Position numbers and translations under genes: made by a program
The notes under the pieces: generated by a model
The model's database searches: none
What the model saw: only the letters and a program-made list of their open reading frames with translations
What the model was told of the DNA's origin: nothing
Origin: Candidatus Poribacteria bacterium
Lineage (GTDB): Bacteria > Poribacteria > WGA-4E > WGA-3G
Reading direction: 5' to 3'
NCBI GenBank assembly: GCA_022394755.1
Contig: JAGFCA010000045.1
Span: 1 to 47,115, forward strand
Length of the DNA stretch: 47,115 nt
Shown: positions 17,852 to 26,354 of the stretch, piece after piece
Layout: each line of letters opens with the position of its first letter
Numbering within the stretch: position 1 is the stretch's first letter

Positions 17852-20509
17852 ATGACATCAGATGAAATTAGAAAAAGTTATTTAGAATATTTCCAGAAAC
17901 AGGGACATACGATTGTACCGAGTGCCTCTTTAATTCCTGCCGGGGATCCTACTCTCCTCTTTACAAATGCAGGAATGAACCAATTTAAGGATGTGTTTCT
18001 TGGTATCGGTCAGCGCGAATATTCCCGGGCTGTTGACACCCAAAAATGTCTACGTGTTAGTGGCAAACACAATGATCTTGAGGAAGTAGGACATTCACCA
18101 AGCCATCACACCTTTTTTGAGATGCTTGGAAATTGGTCTTTTGGGGATTATTATAAACAGGAAGCCATTGCATTCGCATGGGAAATTGTTACTGAATTAT
18201 GGAAAATTCCACCAGAATTACTTTGGGCAACTGTATATACTGATGATGATGAAGCAGAGGAATTATGGCTACAAGAAACTGATATTCCTCTATCTCGAAT
18301 CCGAAGATGTGAAAAAGATAATTTTTGGGAAATGGGAGAAACTGGTCCTTGTGGTCCCTGTAGTGAATTATTTATTGATATGGGAGTTGATGCATACCCA
18401 GAAACTAAGGATGATCCTGAAGCTGGTCCTAATACGAGTGATAGATTTCTTGAATTTTGGAATCTCGTCTTTATTCAATACAATAGGGATCAATCCGGAG
18501 ATCTGAAACCCTTACCTGCAACACATGTTGATACTGGGATGGGGTTTGAAAGAATAACTTCTATTTTACAAGGAGTCGATTCAAACTATAAAACTGATTT
18601 ATTCACTCCTCTATTACAAGCGATTTCTGACATTACATCAACTGACTATTCACATGATGAGAACGGATTACCACATAGAGTAATTGCTGACCACATTCGC
18701 TGTCTTACTTTTACTATTGGTGATGGTGTGATGCCGTCCAATGATGGACGTGGATATGTAATAAGAAGGATTCTTCGTCGTGCAGTTTTATATGGAAAAA
18801 AATTGGGAATGGACACACCTTTCATTTTTAACCTTGTAGACAATGTTATTGATATACTTGGCACTGCATTTCCTGATGTTCAACCGAAACGGGACTTTAT
18901 ATCACGTATTATTGAAGCTGAAGAACACCGATTCCATCAAACTCTTGCAAGGGGACTCGAAATACTTGAACAATCAATCGATACGATTAAATCTGATGGT
19001 TCTAAAGAATTAGATGGTAAAAGTGCTTTTGAATTGTATGATACTTTTGGGTTTCCTCTTGATCTAACTCAGTTATTAACTCGTGAACGTGGAATCTCTG
19101 TTGATGAGAATGCGTTTGAAGAGAGTATGGAGGCACAGAGAGCACGCGGACGGGCAGATTGGGCTGAATCAGGTGGTGGAATAAAAGATGATGAAGTTGC
19201 TCTTTATGCTGATGTACTAAAGGAAACAGGTGGAACGAAGTTCGTTGGCTACACAGAACATACTTCTGAAGCAGAAGTAGTAGCACTTATCTGCGGTTCT
19301 GAATCAGTTACAAGTGCAATTGAAGGTGATGAAGTTTCCGTCTTACTTAATCAGACTCCATTCTATGGAGAATCTGGTGGACAGGTAGGAGATATTGGCG
19401 TCATTGTTAACTCAAATGCTACTTTAAACGTTATTGACACACAAAAACCATCGCCAGATCTAATTGTCCATAAATGTATAGTTGTTGGAGGAGAGATTAC
19501 TCCTTTCGATAATGTAACGGCAAAAATAGATAATAATCGCCGTAAACAAATTGCTGTGAGTCATACAGCTACACATTTGCTACATAGTGGATTACGAACT
19601 ATACTTGGTGATCATGTTAGTCAAGCAGGTTCACTCGTAGAAGCAGGTCGTTTGCGTTTTGATTTCAACCATTACGAAGCTGTTTCATCAGAGCAACTTA
19701 ATGATATTGAATGTTTTGTAAATGAAAAAATACGTGGTAACGATTCTCTTGAAATCAATGAAATGTCCTTAGATGAAGCAAAAGACAAAGGTGCATTAGC
19801 TTTCTTTGGGGATAAATATGGAGATGTTGTCCGTGTGGTTCAATCTGGGGACTATAGTATAGAATTATGTGGTGGTACACATGTTGATGCTACAGGGAGT
19901 CTGGGTTTCGTAAAGTTGATGAGTGAAAGTAGTATTGCCGCAGGTGTCCGTAGAGTTGAAGCATTCACTGGGGATATGGCTGTCACCAATATTCAGAAAG
20001 AAGAGGAATTACTATCAGAATTATCCGGTCTATTGAAAACTCCAAAGACTAATCTGTTTGAAAGAATTAGCCAAATAATCCAGGAACAAAGAGAGTTAGA
20101 ACAACAAATTCAACAATTCAATAGCAAGAATGCATTATCTAATATAGAGACATTAATTGATGGAGCTGATATTGTTGATGGAATTAAGGTTATCTCATCA
20201 AGCATTGAAAAAACGAATAGAGATACTCTAAGACAATTGGTTGATCAACTAAAAGATAGATTAAAGTCAGGAGTTGTCTCCTTAGCTTCAAGTACTGGAG
20301 ATGATGTTGCATTTGTTGTAGGTGTAACTTCTGATTTAGTCAAGAGTAGAGGGTTAAATGCCGGAAAAATTATACAAGGTATTACAAAGCTTGCAGACGG
20401 TAAAGGTGGTGGAAGACCAGAATTAGCCCAAGGTGGAAGTAAGAATCCTGAAAAAGTTGATACGGCTATACAAGCAACTGCTAAAATCGTAGAAGATCTG
20501 ATGCAATAG
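17852..20509 (+). CDS. alaS: alanine--tRNA ligase
   Basis: 885 residues, full length. It charges tRNA-Ala in the cytoplasm. The class II catalytic core starts with S-Y-L-E-Y-F-Q-K-Q-G-H and contains LLFTNAGMNQFKDVFLG and the GRGYVIRRILRRA motif. The editing domain has HTATH (H571, H575) and CGGTH (C673, H677), the zinc and deacylation site that clears mischarged Ser and Gly. The C-terminal C-Ala domain ends with GKGGGRPELAQGG. Its own promoter and a very short leader precede it; only GGAAG and GGTG serve as weak ribosome sites. It is followed 68 bp later by the DUF948 gene, so read-through is possible. Confidence 0.97.
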   Translation: MTSDEIRKSYLEYFQKQGHTIVPSASLIPAGDPTLLFTNAGMNQFKDVFLGIGQREYSRAVDTQKCLRVSGKHNDLEEVGHSPSHHTFFEMLGNWSFGDYYKQEAIAFAWEIVTELWKIPPELLWATVYTDDDEAEELWLQETDIPLSRIRRCEKDNFWEMGETGPCGPCSELFIDMGVDAYPETKDDPEAGPNTSDRFLEFWNLVFIQYNRDQSGDLKPLPATHVDTGMGFERITSILQGVDSNYKTDLFTPLLQAISDITSTDYSHDENGLPHRVIADHIRCLTFTIGDGVMPSNDGRGYVIRRILRRAVLYGKKLGMDTPFIFNLVDNVIDILGTAFPDVQPKRDFISRIIEAEEHRFHQTLARGLEILEQSIDTIKSDGSKELDGKSAFELYDTFGFPLDLTQLLTRERGISVDENAFEESMEAQRARGRADWAESGGGIKDDEVALYADVLKETGGTKFVGYTEHTSEAEVVALICGSESVTSAIEGDEVSVLLNQTPFYGESGGQVGDIGVIVNSNATLNVIDTQKPSPDLIVHKCIVVGGEITPFDNVTAKIDNNRRKQIAVSHTATHLLHSGLRTILGDHVSQAGSLVEAGRLRFDFNHYEAVSSEQLNDIECFVNEKIRGNDSLEINEMSLDEAKDKGALAFFGDKYGDVVRVVQSGDYSIELCGGTHVDATGSLGFVKLMSESSIAAGVRRVEAFTGDMAVTNIQKEEELLSELSGLLKTPKTNLFERISQIIQEQRELEQQIQQFNSKNALSNIETLIDGADIVDGIKVISSSIEKTNRDTLRQLVDQLKDRLKSGVVSLASSTGDDVAFVVGVTSDLVKSRGLNAGKIIQGITKLADGKGGGRPELAQGGSKNPEKVDTAIQATAKIVEDLMQ

Positions 20510-20577
20510 TAATTTCATTAAACGATAGTTTGCTTTCTTAGAATAAGGATCATATTTTAGAAAGGGTAAGAAAATAA

Positions 20578-21201
20578 ATGGATTGGAATTTTTACATTTC
20601 TTTATTTTGGCAATGTAGTCTTGGAATAGCCTTAATTGCTTTAACAATTCTTGTAATTTATTTGTGTAAAGTCTTAGGTAGTTTACGAAATTCTCTTAGT
20701 ACTATACAAAATACACTTAATTCAACAGAGAAGCTTGTTAATAATGAAATTGGAACACTTATCACTGATGCAACACAAACCATAAAAGTTATTAATGCAG
20801 AGCTTCCTGAACTATTACAGAATATTAATGGTGTAACTGCTTCAATACAGCAAATTAGTGAGAATGAAATTCAACCTACAATTCACAATATTCAAGAATT
20901 AACACTTGCACTAAGTAAGAGTATCAAGGAACTTGAATCTCTCGTTGAACTTGTATCCACCTTCTCAGGAGATACTATTAATCAAGCTGAATATTTTCGG
21001 AATCAAGTTGCTGAATCACTTGCTGATGTTGTTGGACTCTGGCACGGTTTAAAAGCTGGTTGGGATAGAATATATAAGTCTACACATTCTAACGGTAAAC
21101 CACAAACAAATACCGAAAATGGGGATTCAGAAACTGTAGTACAAGAAATTGAATCAAAACAGGATGATTCGGATAATGAAACACAAGATGAATCAGAATA
21201 G
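20578..21201 (+). CDS. DUF948 (YtxG-like) membrane protein
   Basis: 207 residues. One N-terminal membrane helix (about 12-31) is followed by a long heptad-rich helical region (about 35-140) and an acidic, low-complexity tail rich in D, E, Q and N. This layout is that of DUF948 proteins such as Bacillus YtxG, a general-stress protein of unknown mechanism. The next gene is a YtxH-type protein, and ytxG-ytxH pairs are known in Firmicutes, which supports the call. AAAGGG lies about 12 bases before the ATG. Function is unknown; it is probably an envelope stress protein. Confidence 0.65.
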   Translation: MDWNFYISLFWQCSLGIALIALTILVIYLCKVLGSLRNSLSTIQNTLNSTEKLVNNEIGTLITDATQTIKVINAELPELLQNINGVTASIQQISENEIQPTIHNIQELTLALSKSIKELESLVELVSTFSGDTINQAEYFRNQVAESLADVVGLWHGLKAGWDRIYKSTHSNGKPQTNTENGDSETVVQEIESKQDDSDNETQDESE

Positions 21202-21393
21202 GTAATTTATATCTATTATAATGTAATATAATTCTATATTTTAAAATCAAATTAATTTATGATAAAAAATAACAATCACTAAATTGAAAACTATTTACCA
21301 TTTATTACGTTTATATAATCGAATGATTATTAACTGAACTTGATAAATGTATTATTTAGTATTAATTCACCTTAGAATAGAGAGGAAAAGAAT

Positions 21394-21804
21394 ATGAGTA
21401 ACGATGGACGGAATAATGGACTGACGATGATTTTCGCATTTACGACAGGATTCTTAGCGGGGGCTGTTATTAGTCTGCTTTATGCACCAGCAACTGGTAA
21501 AGAAACTCGGCAGAAAATTAAGGATACTTCACTTCAGGCTAAGGACAAGACACTTGAATTTGCACAACATGCAAGTGAATCAGCAAAAGAAAATGTACAG
21601 AACCTCGTAGATCACGGCAAGGAAAGTGTCCAAGGTTTGGTTGAAGCAAGTAAAGAACGGGTAAAAGATGCCTCTGATCAAGTAAAGTCTGCTGTTGAAA
21701 CTGGGAAAAAAGTATCCTCCGATGTGAGAAGTAAAATAACAGAAAACATCCCTGGAATCGGAAATGGAAAAAAGTCCGGTAAAAAGGCTACTGAAGAAGC
21801 ATAA
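21394..21804 (+). CDS. YtxH-domain protein
   Basis: 136 residues. A glycine-rich membrane helix (about 11-30) is directly followed by the YtxH signature LLYAPATGKETRQKIKD. A charged amphipathic helical tail then repeats K-x-x-V-x-x-L-V-type 11-mers, reminiscent of LEA or apolipoprotein-like helices, up to a Lys-rich end. GAGAGGAAAAG precedes the ATG. It pairs with the DUF948 gene 192 bp upstream. The family is linked to stress in Bacillus, but no biochemical function is established. Confidence 0.8.
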   Translation: MSNDGRNNGLTMIFAFTTGFLAGAVISLLYAPATGKETRQKIKDTSLQAKDKTLEFAQHASESAKENVQNLVDHGKESVQGLVEASKERVKDASDQVKSAVETGKKVSSDVRSKITENIPGIGNGKKSGKKATEEA

Positions 21805-21883
21805 TGATCTTGGATGTCCAATTCTTTAATTTACTGCATTAGTACATCTAAAGTATGTATACTTTCTAATTCGTTTCAACTAT

Positions 21884-22636
21884 ATGAATGTTGAAAATTT
21901 AACCAACTTACTTGAAAATGTAAAAAATGGAGAGGTCGAAGTGGCTGATGCACTTCAATCTCTCCGTTCCCTTCCATTTGAAGACCTTGGTTTCTCCAAG
22001 GTTGACCACCATAGACAACTCCGGACAGGATATCCTGAAGTGATTTTCTGTGAGGGTAAGACAGAATCACATATTGCTCAAATAAGTGAACGGATTCTTA
22101 ATGCTGGACATCCTCTTCTCGCAACCCGTGCTACTCCTGAGATGTATGATGCTGTTAAGAATATCAACTCTAATGCACAATATAATGAACTTGGACGGAC
22201 AATTACCGTCCGACAATCAGAATCCGATGGTATTCCCGGTATACTCATAATTTCTGCTGGAACTTCTGATCTGCCAGTTGCTGAAGAAGCAGCTGATACT
22301 GCATTAATGATGGGATGTGCTCCTGAACGACTCTACGATGTGGGGGTGGCGGGTCTGCACAGACTTCTAAGCAACCACGAGAAATTCCTAAATGCTCGTG
22401 TCATAGTCGTAATTGCAGGTATGGAGGGTGCTTTACCAAGTGTAGTAGGTGGATTAGTGGATTGCCCAGTGATCGCTGTGCCAACAAGTGTTGGTTATGG
22501 TGCAAGTTTCGGTGGACTTGCTGCCTTATTGGGTATGCTTAATAGTTGTGCTTCTGGGGTAACAGTGGTAAATATCGATAACGGTTTCGGGGCAGGATAT
22601 AGTGCAGCCTTGATAAACCGACTCTCCAACAAATAG
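21884..22636 (+). CDS. larB: nickel-pincer cofactor biosynthesis protein LarB
   Basis: 250 residues. LarB carboxylates and hydrolyses nicotinic acid adenine dinucleotide to give pyridinium-3,5-biscarboxylate mononucleotide, the first step of the nickel-pincer nucleotide cofactor of lactate racemase and related LarA enzymes. It shows the LarB signature DHHRQLRTGYPEVIFCEGKT (residues about 41-60) and a PurE-like C-terminal domain with VVIAGMEGALPSVVGGL, PVIAVPTSVGYGA and VVNIDNGFGAGY. LarC, LarE and a LarA enzyme are not in the window. No Shine-Dalgarno site precedes ATG 21884. The start fits the usual family length. Confidence 0.92.
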   Translation: MNVENLTNLLENVKNGEVEVADALQSLRSLPFEDLGFSKVDHHRQLRTGYPEVIFCEGKTESHIAQISERILNAGHPLLATRATPEMYDAVKNINSNAQYNELGRTITVRQSESDGIPGILIISAGTSDLPVAEEAADTALMMGCAPERLYDVGVAGLHRLLSNHEKFLNARVIVVIAGMEGALPSVVGGLVDCPVIAVPTSVGYGASFGGLAALLGMLNSCASGVTVVNIDNGFGAGYSAALINRLSNK

Positions 22637-22733
22637 ATACATACTAAATTCCTACAGAAAATTTCACTTTGATAAATTAACTGTAATTGTTCTCATAGAC
22701 TTTCTACTGGTTTTGTTTTATATTTCTGAATAC

Positions 22734-22762
22734 TTGACCAGAACAAGAAACTTTGATATAAT
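22734..22762 (+). promoter_or_regulatory. sigma-70-type promoter of the ABC transporter operon
   Basis: TTGACC (22734-22739), a 17-base spacer and a perfect TATAAT (22757-22762). The predicted start near 22769 leaves a leader carrying GGAGAGA (22784-22790) before TTG 22796. Confidence 0.75.
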
Positions 22763-22795
22763 ATTGTTATAGCAATTATATCTGGAGAGAAGAAT

Positions 22796-23473
22796 TTGGA
22801 TCAAAGAACATCAATTGAAGAACAAATAGACCTTCCTTTTGTTGAATCATTAAAGATTAGTTTTCAAAGCCTGAAAATACGCTTTGGTAGGTCAATTATT
22901 ACTACCGCAGGGATTACACTTGGAATCGCATTCTTGGTTTCAGTTTGGGCAAACAATGAAATTGACCTTGCACTACAAGAAAGTGGACGAAGTTCTGCAA
23001 TTACAAACCTTGATGAAGCATCAGAACAAGGGATTTCAACAAAAGATATTTGGTTGATTATCATGTCCCTAATCGTATGCGTTGTAGGAATCGCAAATTC
23101 CATGTTAATGGCTGTTACTGAGCGATTTCGTGAGATTGGTACAATGAAATGTTTGGGGGCATTAGACGGATTCGTAGTTAGATTGTTCTTACTTGAATCT
23201 GGTTTTCAAGGTTTTGCTGGTGCGTTAATTGGTGCTTTGATTGGAACTTTAGGGGCGGTTCTGTTAGGGCTAAAGAACTATGGTATGGACTTATTCTTCT
23301 ATTTTCCGCTATTTCCTGCAAACCCTGAAAATGGGTCATTTCAGGTTGGTGTACTACTCCTAATTCTAATTGGATGTTTCCTTGGAATGATATTAGCAAT
23401 TGTTGGTTCATCATTTCCTGCTTGGCGTGCAGCCAAGTTGCCGCCTGCCGAAGCAATGCGTACAGAAGTTTAA
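22796..23473 (+). CDS. compact MacB/FtsX-type ABC transporter permease
   Basis: 225 residues from TTG 22796, chosen because GGAGAGA lies 5 bases upstream behind a promoter. Four membrane helices are visible at about 33-52, 84-106, 136-158 and 182-205. The coupling helix MAVTERFREIGTMKCLGA (105-122) and the terminal PAWRAAKLPPAEAMR (208-222) are typical of the MacB/FtsX/LolC family. Known members are about 400 residues with a large periplasmic domain between helices 1 and 2; here only some 30 residues join them, so that domain is absent. The ATPase follows 68 bp later in the same operon. The substrate is unknown; lipoprotein release or peptide/drug export are the family's usual roles. Confidence 0.85.
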   Translation: MDQRTSIEEQIDLPFVESLKISFQSLKIRFGRSIITTAGITLGIAFLVSVWANNEIDLALQESGRSSAITNLDEASEQGISTKDIWLIIMSLIVCVVGIANSMLMAVTERFREIGTMKCLGALDGFVVRLFLLESGFQGFAGALIGALIGTLGAVLLGLKNYGMDLFFYFPLFPANPENGSFQVGVLLLILIGCFLGMILAIVGSSFPAWRAAKLPPAEAMRTEV

Positions 23474-23541
23474 TTTATCTCAGTATTTGGTAAATCTACA
23501 AAATTATATTATGGAATATCGGAGAGTAATAAGGATATACT

Positions 23542-24270
23542 ATGCCTGATATCGTTGTAAAAACAGAGGATGTTGTCAAAGAATATAGGATGGGGTCTAA
23601 TGTTTTACGTGCACTGGATGGTATTAATATTGAGATACTACGAGGAGAATATATCTCTTTGATGGGACCTTCTGGTTCAGGAAAATCGACACTATTCAAC
23701 ATGATTGGGGCACTTGATCGACCTACTAAAGGACAGGTGTATATAGATGGTCAGAACATGTCTAATTTGTCTCAAAGACAAATTGCTGCGTTTAGGTGCC
23801 ACCGTGTAGGATATATTTTCCAGAGTTATAACCTTCTCAATGTTCGAACTGCCCACGGAAACGTTACATTGCCAATGATTTTTGCAGGTATACCTGATAA
23901 GGATCGAAATAAGAAAGCGGAAGAATTACTTGATAAAGTTGGATTAGGGGATCGAATGTACCACCTACCTGACGAACTATCTGGAGGTCAACGACAACGT
24001 GTTGCTATAGCCAGGGCACTTGCAAATGATCCGAGCATCATACTTGCTGATGAACCAACCGCTAACCTTGATACAATTACCGGTCGTGAGATTATAGATC
24101 TCATCAAACAATTAAATACTGAAGACGGTGTTACTGTAATTTCTGCAACACATGATCTGAAAATGCTTGATGTGTCTGATAGAATCGTAGATATTCGTGA
24201 TGGTTTGGTTGAACGGATCCGGAATCGAGACGAGATCGAAATTGAAGTTGGGGATGTTGGCGGCGAGTAA
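23542..24270 (+). CDS. MacB/LolD-type ABC transporter ATP-binding protein
   Basis: 242 residues. It energises the permease just upstream. All nucleotide-binding motifs are intact: Walker A GPSGSGKST (42-50), Q-loop in YIFQSYNLL, signature LSGGQ (146-150), Walker B IILADE (166-171), D-loop NLD and switch histidine H204 (SATHD). The LolD/MacB subfamily mark is the R-x-x-x-G-Y-I-F-Q-x-Y-N-L block. Cytoplasmic, bound to the membrane through the permease coupling helix. A ribosome site (AAGGAT) precedes the ATG. The gene ends 14 bp from the convergent iolG-like gene. Confidence 0.92.
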   Translation: MPDIVVKTEDVVKEYRMGSNVLRALDGINIEILRGEYISLMGPSGSGKSTLFNMIGALDRPTKGQVYIDGQNMSNLSQRQIAAFRCHRVGYIFQSYNLLNVRTAHGNVTLPMIFAGIPDKDRNKKAEELLDKVGLGDRMYHLPDELSGGQRQRVAIARALANDPSIILADEPTANLDTITGREIIDLIKQLNTEDGVTVISATHDLKMLDVSDRIVDIRDGLVERIRNRDEIEIEVGDVGGE

Positions 24271-24284
24271 TCAGTTTTATTCTA

Positions 24285-25307
24285 CTACTGAATTTCAGAT
24301 AAACTTACTGGTCGATTTTCTTCGATTGACTTTAATGCAGCGTATCCGATCTGAATTGGTATTTTTCCATCCTTACCGGTAACCTTAGGTTTAGTATCCA
24401 CAATTATACTCTGAATAAACGATTCCATTTCCAAAAGATAGGCTTGTTTATACCTTTCTATAAAGAAGTGCTGTGGTAAGGAAGTTATACTCCCATTCTT
24501 CAATGTAGATGTAATTGTATCAGGAACTGAATTACCTACAGATACCATTCCTTTTGAACCAAATACCTCTACCCTTTGATCGTATCCATAAACTGCTTGT
24601 CTACTATTGTCAATTGTACCTAAAATCCCATTCTTAAATCGTAAGGTAATCACTGCTGTATCAAAATCACCGACTTGTCCAATTTCTGGATCAATATTGA
24701 CATTACCTACTGCATAGATTTCATCAATTTCATCCCCAATTAAAAAACGTGCCATATCGAAATCATGTATTGTCATATCTAAGAATATGCCACCAGAAAC
24801 TTTTAAATATTCTATTGGTGGAGGAGAGGGATCTCGGCTTGTAATTCGTAGAATATGTGGTACTCCAATTTCACCTTTTCTAATTAACTCTTGTAAACGA
24901 AGAAAATTAACATCAAACCGACGATTAAATCCGACTTGTAATTTTACACCAGATTCTTTAACAACTGATAATGTATCATCAATTGCCTTTAGTTCCAAAG
25001 CAATTGGTTTTTCACAGAATATATGCTTCCGCGCATTTGCCGCAGCTTGACATATTTCAATATGTGTATCTGTTGAAGAGGCAACGACGACTGCATCTAT
25101 CTCTGAATTATCTAAGAGTTGGTTAAAATGGGTAGTAATTTGTGGGATATAATATCGTTCAGAAAGGGTTTTAGCGATTTTTGTATCTAAACTACAGATA
25201 CTTAGAACTTCAGCATTAGGGATATTCTGACACAGATGCTTGATATGTACAGTTCCAATCCGACCTGTACCAATTACTCCAACACCGACTTTTGATGAGT
25301 CTTTCAT
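24285..25307 (-). CDS. inositol 2-dehydrogenase-like Gfo/Idh/MocA oxidoreductase
   Basis: 340 residues. The NAD-binding GTGRIG is at 13-18 and EKP at 99-101. The catalytic set K100, D177 and H181 (in GGIFLDMTIHDFD) matches K97, D172 and H176 of Bacillus IolG, which oxidises myo-inositol to scyllo-inosose. It lies 15 bp after an IolE-like gene on the same strand, so the two form an operon and act in sequence in inositol or inositol-like catabolism. No strong ribosome site is seen before the ATG. Close relatives also act on other cyclic polyols and sugars, so the substrate is inferred. Confidence 0.85.
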   Translation of the reverse strand: MKDSSKVGVGVIGTGRIGTVHIKHLCQNIPNAEVLSICSLDTKIAKTLSERYYIPQITTHFNQLLDNSEIDAVVVASSTDTHIEICQAAANARKHIFCEKPIALELKAIDDTLSVVKESGVKLQVGFNRRFDVNFLRLQELIRKGEIGVPHILRITSRDPSPPPIEYLKVSGGIFLDMTIHDFDMARFLIGDEIDEIYAVGNVNIDPEIGQVGDFDTAVITLRFKNGILGTIDNSRQAVYGYDQRVEVFGSKGMVSVGNSVPDTITSTLKNGSITSLPQHFFIERYKQAYLLEMESFIQSIIVDTKPKVTGKDGKIPIQIGYAALKSIEENRPVSLSEIQ

Positions 25308-25322
25308 TTTAGATTTGATAAA

Positions 25323-26219
25323 TTAGATTCCAATTGATTTAAGATATTCGTAATTGCGTTTTGCACTATCATAAGGACTTCCCATTCCTGGCAATACATC
25401 CTGTTCAACCACAATCCAACCATCATATTTCTGTTGCTGTAGTTCTACAACAAATGCAGGGAAATCCACTTCTCCTTTACCTAATTCACAAAACACTCCA
25501 CTACCAACAGACTTAAAATAATCACATTCCTTTTGACGTGATCGTGCAGCAATCTCAGGTTCACAATCCTTAAAATGGACATGCCATATCCTATCTGCAT
25601 GTTTATCGAATATCTCAATAGGTACACCACCCCCAAATCTATAATGTCCCGTATCAAAGCACAATCCAACATGATTTGGATCCGTTAGTTCTAATAATCT
25701 ATCAATCTCATCTGGTGTTTCGATAAATCCTGCACAATGATGGTGAAAAACAGAACGTAAACCTGTTTCATTCAATATAGATTCAGCTATTCGATTTACC
25801 CCTTTACTATAGACATCCCACTGTTTAGTAGTTAGACTGTGTTTAGCAAGAATTCGTCCAGCATTTTGTGTTCTGACTTCAGATGAACCGTTATCATCTG
25901 CCAATACAATAAAAGGTGTATCTCCTGCAGTATCTGCTAATAGACGTGCATGTTGTAATGCTGTTTCTTCACCCAAAGTATGTGCATCAGCATCTATAAA
26001 GTTAACAGGAACAAAAGCACCCAGAAGAGATAATTTTCTTATCTCAAGTTCATCACGAAGTAGTGATGGATCTGTCGGCATAAAACCCCAGTCCCCCAAT
26101 TCGGTACCTTTATAACCGATAGAAGACATTTCATCTAAGACTTGTGTGTAGTCAGGAGATTCCCCTTCTAATTCAAACTCAAGGATTCCCCATGAACATG
26201 GTGCATTTGCTAATTTCAT
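25323..26219 (-). CDS. IolE-like TIM-barrel isomerase/dehydratase
   Basis: 298 residues, a xylose-isomerase-like TIM barrel. The N-terminal LANAPCSWGILEF motif is typical of IolE (2-keto-myo-inositol dehydratase) and its relatives. The metal-binding positions fall in VFHHHCAGFIE, GLCFDTGHY and IWHVHFKDCEPE, and a final E lies in GWIVVEQD. In the inositol pathway this enzyme dehydrates scyllo-inosose made by IolG, encoded by the next gene. Cytoplasmic and Mn/Co-dependent in characterised members. No Shine-Dalgarno site before the ATG. Other hydroxypyruvate-isomerase-like activities are possible. Confidence 0.8.
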   Translation of the reverse strand: MKLANAPCSWGILEFELEGESPDYTQVLDEMSSIGYKGTELGDWGFMPTDPSLLRDELEIRKLSLLGAFVPVNFIDADAHTLGEETALQHARLLADTAGDTPFIVLADDNGSSEVRTQNAGRILAKHSLTTKQWDVYSKGVNRIAESILNETGLRSVFHHHCAGFIETPDEIDRLLELTDPNHVGLCFDTGHYRFGGGVPIEIFDKHADRIWHVHFKDCEPEIAARSRQKECDYFKSVGSGVFCELGKGEVDFPAFVVELQQQKYDGWIVVEQDVLPGMGSPYDSAKRNYEYLKSIGI

Positions 26220-26298
26220 AAGTAAGGATTATCCAATAGACCTATTTCTTTGTATTTTAACATATCACAACACATTTCTCAATCGGTATTAAATACAA

Positions 26299-26328
26299 AA
26301 CGGTAGATGAATTGAATCATCTACCGTT
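26299..26328 (-). terminator. terminator after the S55 peptidase gene
   Basis: AACGGTAGATGA (26299-26310) and TCATCTACCGTT (26317-26328) form a perfect 12-bp stem with a 6-base loop, 26 bases after the stop. On the minus strand it is followed by TTTGTATTTAAT. Confidence 0.7.
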
Positions 26329-26354
26329 GGTATTTTGTGTTATGTTATACAATC

